Below, piece by piece: positions 4,834-7,663 of a DNA stretch of 7,663 nucleotides; positions within the stretch are counted from its first letter, which is position 1; each line of letters opens with the position of its first letter. Source of the stretch: Syntrophales bacterium (GTDB lineage Bacteria; Desulfobacterota; Syntrophia; Syntrophales; UBA2192); assembly GCA_025454095.1 (NCBI GenBank), contig JALOPC010000061.1:1-7663 (forward strand), read 5' to 3'. The notes beneath the pieces were generated by a model, which was not told where the DNA came from, made no database searches, and saw nothing but the letters and a program-made list of their open reading frames with translations. The position numbers were made by a program, and so were the translations under genes.

Positions 4834-7308
4834 GTGATCAAGCGCCCTCTTCCTTTCCTGCTCGCTTTTTTCATCGGCGGTATCGTGACCGGTTACGTTG
4901 CCGAGATCCCGCGTCCGTGGGTCCTGGGCGTCCTCGGCGCCGGGCTCGCCCTTTCAGCCGTTTGCTTCGCCGCCCGCAGGAACACCGCGGCCTTTGTTGC
5001 GGCCGGGACCGGTTTTTTCGCCCTCGGGCTCTACGGGCTGGGCTCGATCCTCTACGGCGAGGTTCCGCCGGACCACGTCGTTCACTGGGCGGAAAGAGGA
5101 AAGATCGTTCTCGACGGCGTGGTTGCGGAAAACCCGAGGGTTTCCGGGGATCGGACTACGCTCGTGCTCGACGCCGTGAGGGTGGAAAGCGAAGGGGTTT
5201 CGCAGGGCGCCGGCGGCAGAGTGCTGCTGTCCGTCGGGGAGACCACGCGGGACTTCAAATACGGGGATTACGTCCGGACGGGGGTCCGCCTGAAGCGCCC
5301 GCGCAGCTTTTCCAATCCCGGGGCGTTCGACTACGAACGTCACCTGCGGCTCCAGGGGATCCGCGTGAGGGGCTTTGTCGACGATACCCGGAAGGTCGTG
5401 CTGATCCGCGAGGGGCAGGGAGACCCCTGGAGGCAGTCCCTGGAGCGATTCCGGACCGGCATCCGCGACCGCATCCGTTCGCAGGCCCCCTTCCCCGAAG
5501 GGACCCTCATCCAGGCCATGACCCTCGGGGAACAGTACGAGATTCCGCGGGAAATCCAGGACCGGTTCAACCGGACCGGGACATCCCACATCATCGCCAT
5601 TTCCGGCTTCAACGTCGGCATCATCGCCCTCATCGCCTTCTTCGTCATCCGGACCCTGCTGAAGACGTCGGAGTACCTCCTGCTGCGGTTCAACCTGCAG
5701 AAGCTCTCCGCCCTGTTCGCCTTCGGGCCCGTCGTCTTCTATGCTTTCGTCGCCGGGCTCGGCATGTCCACGGTCAGGGCGCTGCTCATGACGCTGGCGC
5801 TGCTCGTGACCATTCTGATGGGCCGCGCGAGGGACCTCCCGAACACCCTGGCGCTTGCCGCCTTTGCGATCCTCGCCGTGTCCCCTGCCGCCCTGTTCGA
5901 CATCTCGTTTCAGCTCTCCTTCGCTGCCGTTGCGGCCATCCTGCTGCTCATGCCGGGAATCACGGAGCGTCTGGCGGCATGGAAAAACCGGGCTGCGGGA
6001 CAGGCGGATCGTCTGGCCAGGAGACTCGCCGCGAATCTCGCTCTCTTCATTGCCGTCTCGGCAGCCGCAACGCTGGGCACCCTGCCCTTCATCGTGTACT
6101 ACTTCAACCGGGTCTCCAACATCACCCTCCTGGCCAACCTTCTCCTGGTTCCGATCCTGGGGTTTGTCGTGCTTCCCCTCTCCATGGTGCTGATCCTCAT
6201 CGCACCGCTGTCCGACACTCTTTCGGCCGTCCTGATCGACATCACCGCGTGGTTCACCCGCCTGAGCCTCGACCTCAATGACGGGCTCGCTTCGCTTCCG
6301 GGCGCTTCGTCGATCCTCACGACCCCGAGCTTTCCGGAGCTGGCCGCCTATTACGTGGTACTGCTCGCCGCGGCCCTGCTGCTGGGCCTCCCCGGGCAGC
6401 GCGGCAGCGACATCCCTTTCTTTCGTACCCGGCGCAATGCCGCAGCAGCGCTGACGCTGGCGCTCCTCTTCATTGCGGGTCACACCCTGTGGCTCTCCCT
6501 GAAGCTCGAAAACCGGGAGTCGCTGCGTGTGACGTTTCTGGATGTCGGCCATGCTTCCTGCTCGCTCGTCGAGCTCCCGGGCGGCAGGCGGATACTCGTC
6601 GACGGTGGCGGGTTCCACAACGACCGCTTCGACGTAGGCCGTTACGTGGTCGCCCCCTTCCTGTGGCAGAACCGCATCGGCAAGATCGACATCGTCGTCC
6701 TGACCCACCCCCACCCGGATCATGTCAGCGGGCTTCCTTATATACTGGAGAACTTCGACGTCGAGGAGGTCTGGTCGAACGGGGACGAGGCCGCCGTCGA
6801 CGAGGGCGCGCCCCTGCGGGAGAAGATGAGGGCGAAAGGCATCACGCCGCGCCTCCTCACGTCTGAATCGGCGGCGATCGAGGTGGACGGCGCGCGCATC
6901 CGCATCCTCAACCCCGACACCCTGTCACCCCCGGGGGAGGACCTGAGCGACCGGGATATCAACGAACGCTCCCTCGTTCTGCAGCTGCAGTGGAAAGAGG
7001 CATCGTTTCTTCTCCCCTCGGATATCGGCGAGCCGACGGAGTCAGCGCTCGCCGCCCGTCACACGATTCCGGCCGGCGGCGTCCTCCTGGCGCCGCACCA
7101 CGGTTCCGCCCGATCGAACTCCTCGGCCTTCCTGCGGGCGGTTCGCCCCGGGGTGGTCGTCATCAGCACGGGCCGTCCCATCCGGGAGGAGGTCCTCGAC
7201 CGATTGCGAAACACGGGGGCCGTCGTCTACCGCACCGACGCGCACGGCGCCGTCCGCGTCACCACGGACGGTGCGCGTTACGAGGTTGTGCCCTTCAAAA
7301 GCCCATGA
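4834..7308 (+). CDS. comEC: DNA-uptake channel ComEC/Rec2
   Basis: The 824-residue protein has the ComEC build in order: N-terminal membrane segments (1-72), a DUF4131/OB-like region (about 86-186) ending with the family stretch NPGAFDYERHLRLQGI, the Competence membrane domain (about 220-555; ISGFNVG at 256-262, STVRALLM at 312-319, FQLSF), and a C-terminal metallo-beta-lactamase-like domain (about 565-815). The last has THPHPDH (H625, H627, D629, H630), DGGG (590-593), D730 and PHHGS (754-758). ComEC carries single-stranded DNA across the inner membrane during transformation; the C-terminal domain is thought to degrade the other strand. Oddities: DVGHASC replaces the usual DVGQGD-type motif, SGFN replaces SGLH, and no YGHP motif follows VVISTGR. 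The GTG at 4834 is chosen because AAGG lies 8 nt upstream and the membrane segment starts at once; the open frame continues upstream to a TTG at 4672 but that part looks non-coding. It is transcribed divergently from pilS. Confidence 0.92.
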   Translation: MIKRPLPFLLAFFIGGIVTGYVAEIPRPWVLGVLGAGLALSAVCFAARRNTAAFVAAGTGFFALGLYGLGSILYGEVPPDHVVHWAERGKIVLDGVVAENPRVSGDRTTLVLDAVRVESEGVSQGAGGRVLLSVGETTRDFKYGDYVRTGVRLKRPRSFSNPGAFDYERHLRLQGIRVRGFVDDTRKVVLIREGQGDPWRQSLERFRTGIRDRIRSQAPFPEGTLIQAMTLGEQYEIPREIQDRFNRTGTSHIIAISGFNVGIIALIAFFVIRTLLKTSEYLLLRFNLQKLSALFAFGPVVFYAFVAGLGMSTVRALLMTLALLVTILMGRARDLPNTLALAAFAILAVSPAALFDISFQLSFAAVAAILLLMPGITERLAAWKNRAAGQADRLARRLAANLALFIAVSAAATLGTLPFIVYYFNRVSNITLLANLLLVPILGFVVLPLSMVLILIAPLSDTLSAVLIDITAWFTRLSLDLNDGLASLPGASSILTTPSFPELAAYYVVLLAAALLLGLPGQRGSDIPFFRTRRNAAAALTLALLFIAGHTLWLSLKLENRESLRVTFLDVGHASCSLVELPGGRRILVDGGGFHNDRFDVGRYVVAPFLWQNRIGKIDIVVLTHPHPDHVSGLPYILENFDVEEVWSNGDEAAVDEGAPLREKMRAKGITPRLLTSESAAIEVDGARIRILNPDTLSPPGEDLSDRDINERSLVLQLQWKEASFLLPSDIGEPTESALAARHTIPAGGVLLAPHHGSARSNSSAFLRAVRPGVVVISTGRPIREEVLDRLRNTGAVVYRTDAHGAVRVTTDGARYEVVPFKSP

Positions 7309-7314
7309 TTTCTA

Positions 7315-7343
7315 TTGCCTTTCGGGGTGCAATGTGTTAGTCA
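7315..7343 (+). promoter_or_regulatory. Possible promoter ahead of hisS
   Basis: TTGCCT (7315-7320), 17 bp, then TAGTCA (7338-7343) with TG one base upstream as in extended -10 promoters. It lies in the 72-bp gap between comEC and hisS, which contains no clear terminator. The -10 is weak; hisS could equally be read through from comEC. Confidence 0.3.
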
Positions 7344-7380
7344 AACAGCTTCAAAATCCGCAGTCGGGTGCCATGGCATC

Positions 7381-7663
7381 ATGAAGATCATCACCGCCGT
7401 CCGGGGGTTCAAGGATATCCTGCCGGGCGAATCGGAAAAATGGCAGTTTGTCGAAGGTAAAGCCCGGGACATATTCGGGAATTTCGGGTTCCGGGAGATC
7501 GTCCTGCCCATCCTGGAGAAGACGGAGCTCTTCAAGCGCTCCATCGGAGAGACGACGGACATCGTCGAGAAGGAGATGTACACCTTCGTCGACCGCGGGG
7601 ACGAATCCCTGACGATGCGCCCCGAGGCGACGGCCTCGGTCATGCGGGCCTACCTCGAGCACA
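7381..7663 (+). CDS. hisS: Histidyl-tRNA synthetase (5' part only)
   Basis: From the ATG at 7381 the frame is open for 94 codons to the right edge. It begins [18 protein letters not shown], the typical HisS N-terminus (RGxxDxLP). Class II synthetase motif 1 follows ([19 protein letters not shown]), then [16 protein letters not shown] and the start of motif 2 ([18 protein letters not shown]; most HisS have RPEGTA). The enzyme charges tRNA-His with histidine in the cytoplasm. Homologues run to about 420 residues, so roughly three quarters lies beyond the window. The ribosome site is weak (GGGTG about 13 nt upstream). An out-of-frame ATG at 7373 encodes only three codons and ends in a TGA overlapping the hisS ATG, and may couple weakly to initiation. 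It is a housekeeping gene with no evident tie to the pilus genes. Confidence 0.95.
   Translation, partial: MKIITAVRGFKDILPGESEKWQFVEGKARDIFGNFGFREIVLPILEKTELFKRSIGETTDIVEKEMYTFVDRGDESLTMRPEATASVMRAYLEH

Noticed and set aside
4954..6723. Long minus-strand open frame (589 codons) antisense to comEC
   Set aside because: ComEC on the plus strand has clear motifs along its whole length; the antisense frame has low-complexity Glu/Gly/Asp-rich sequence and no recognisable domain.

Overview
This is GC-rich bacterial DNA in which every gene is compactly coded and the layout is that of a type IV pilus locus. It reads most like a Deltaproteobacterium in the broad sense (Desulfobacterota; Syntrophales/Geobacter-like). 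Three things point there: a Geobacter/Syntrophus-type pilin core, a pilS-pilR-pilA gene order with a sigma-54 promoter in front of pilA, and a TMTC-like membrane protein of a kind common in that group. The genus cannot be fixed from this sequence alone.

Layout from left to right. (1) 1-527, minus strand: the 5' part of a large multi-spanning TMTC-like membrane protein (probable GT-C glycosyltransferase, possibly with TPRs), cut by the window edge. (2) 528-746: no gene, but two tandem intrinsic terminators on the minus strand, the nearer one (684-719) ending pilA. (3) 747-1118, minus: a type IV pilin, PilA. (4) 1119-1396: the pilA control region, with a purine-rich 122-nt leader carrying a spare Shine-Dalgarno sequence, a textbook -24/-12 sigma-54 promoter (1251-1266), and upstream repeats that could be activator sites. 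(5) 1397-2791, minus: pilR, a sigma-54-dependent response regulator. (6) 2801-4549, minus: pilS, its membrane histidine kinase, 9 nt ahead of pilR. (7) 4550-4833: divergent intergenic region with a 9-bp-period GTYAC repeat and a candidate plus-strand promoter. (8) 4834-7308, plus: comEC, the DNA-uptake channel. (9) 7309-7380: short gap with a possible promoter. (10) 7381-7663, plus: 5' end of hisS (histidyl-tRNA synthetase), cut by the window edge.

How the genes fit together: PilS (sensor) would phosphorylate PilR, PilR would activate sigma-54 RNA polymerase at the promoter 131 bp downstream of its own stop codon, and the output is the major pilin. The TMTC-like protein downstream could modify the S/T-rich C-terminal part of the pilin, which is a hypothesis. 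ComEC, divergent from pilS, is the inner-membrane channel for DNA that type IV pili often help import. hisS is an unrelated housekeeping gene.

No CRISPR array, insertion sequence, tRNA or rRNA is visible. The most interesting points are the Geobacter-like placement of aromatic residues in a full-length pilin, the unusual pilA leader, the glycosyltransferase-like neighbour, and non-canonical residues in the ComEC metallo-beta-lactamase domain.
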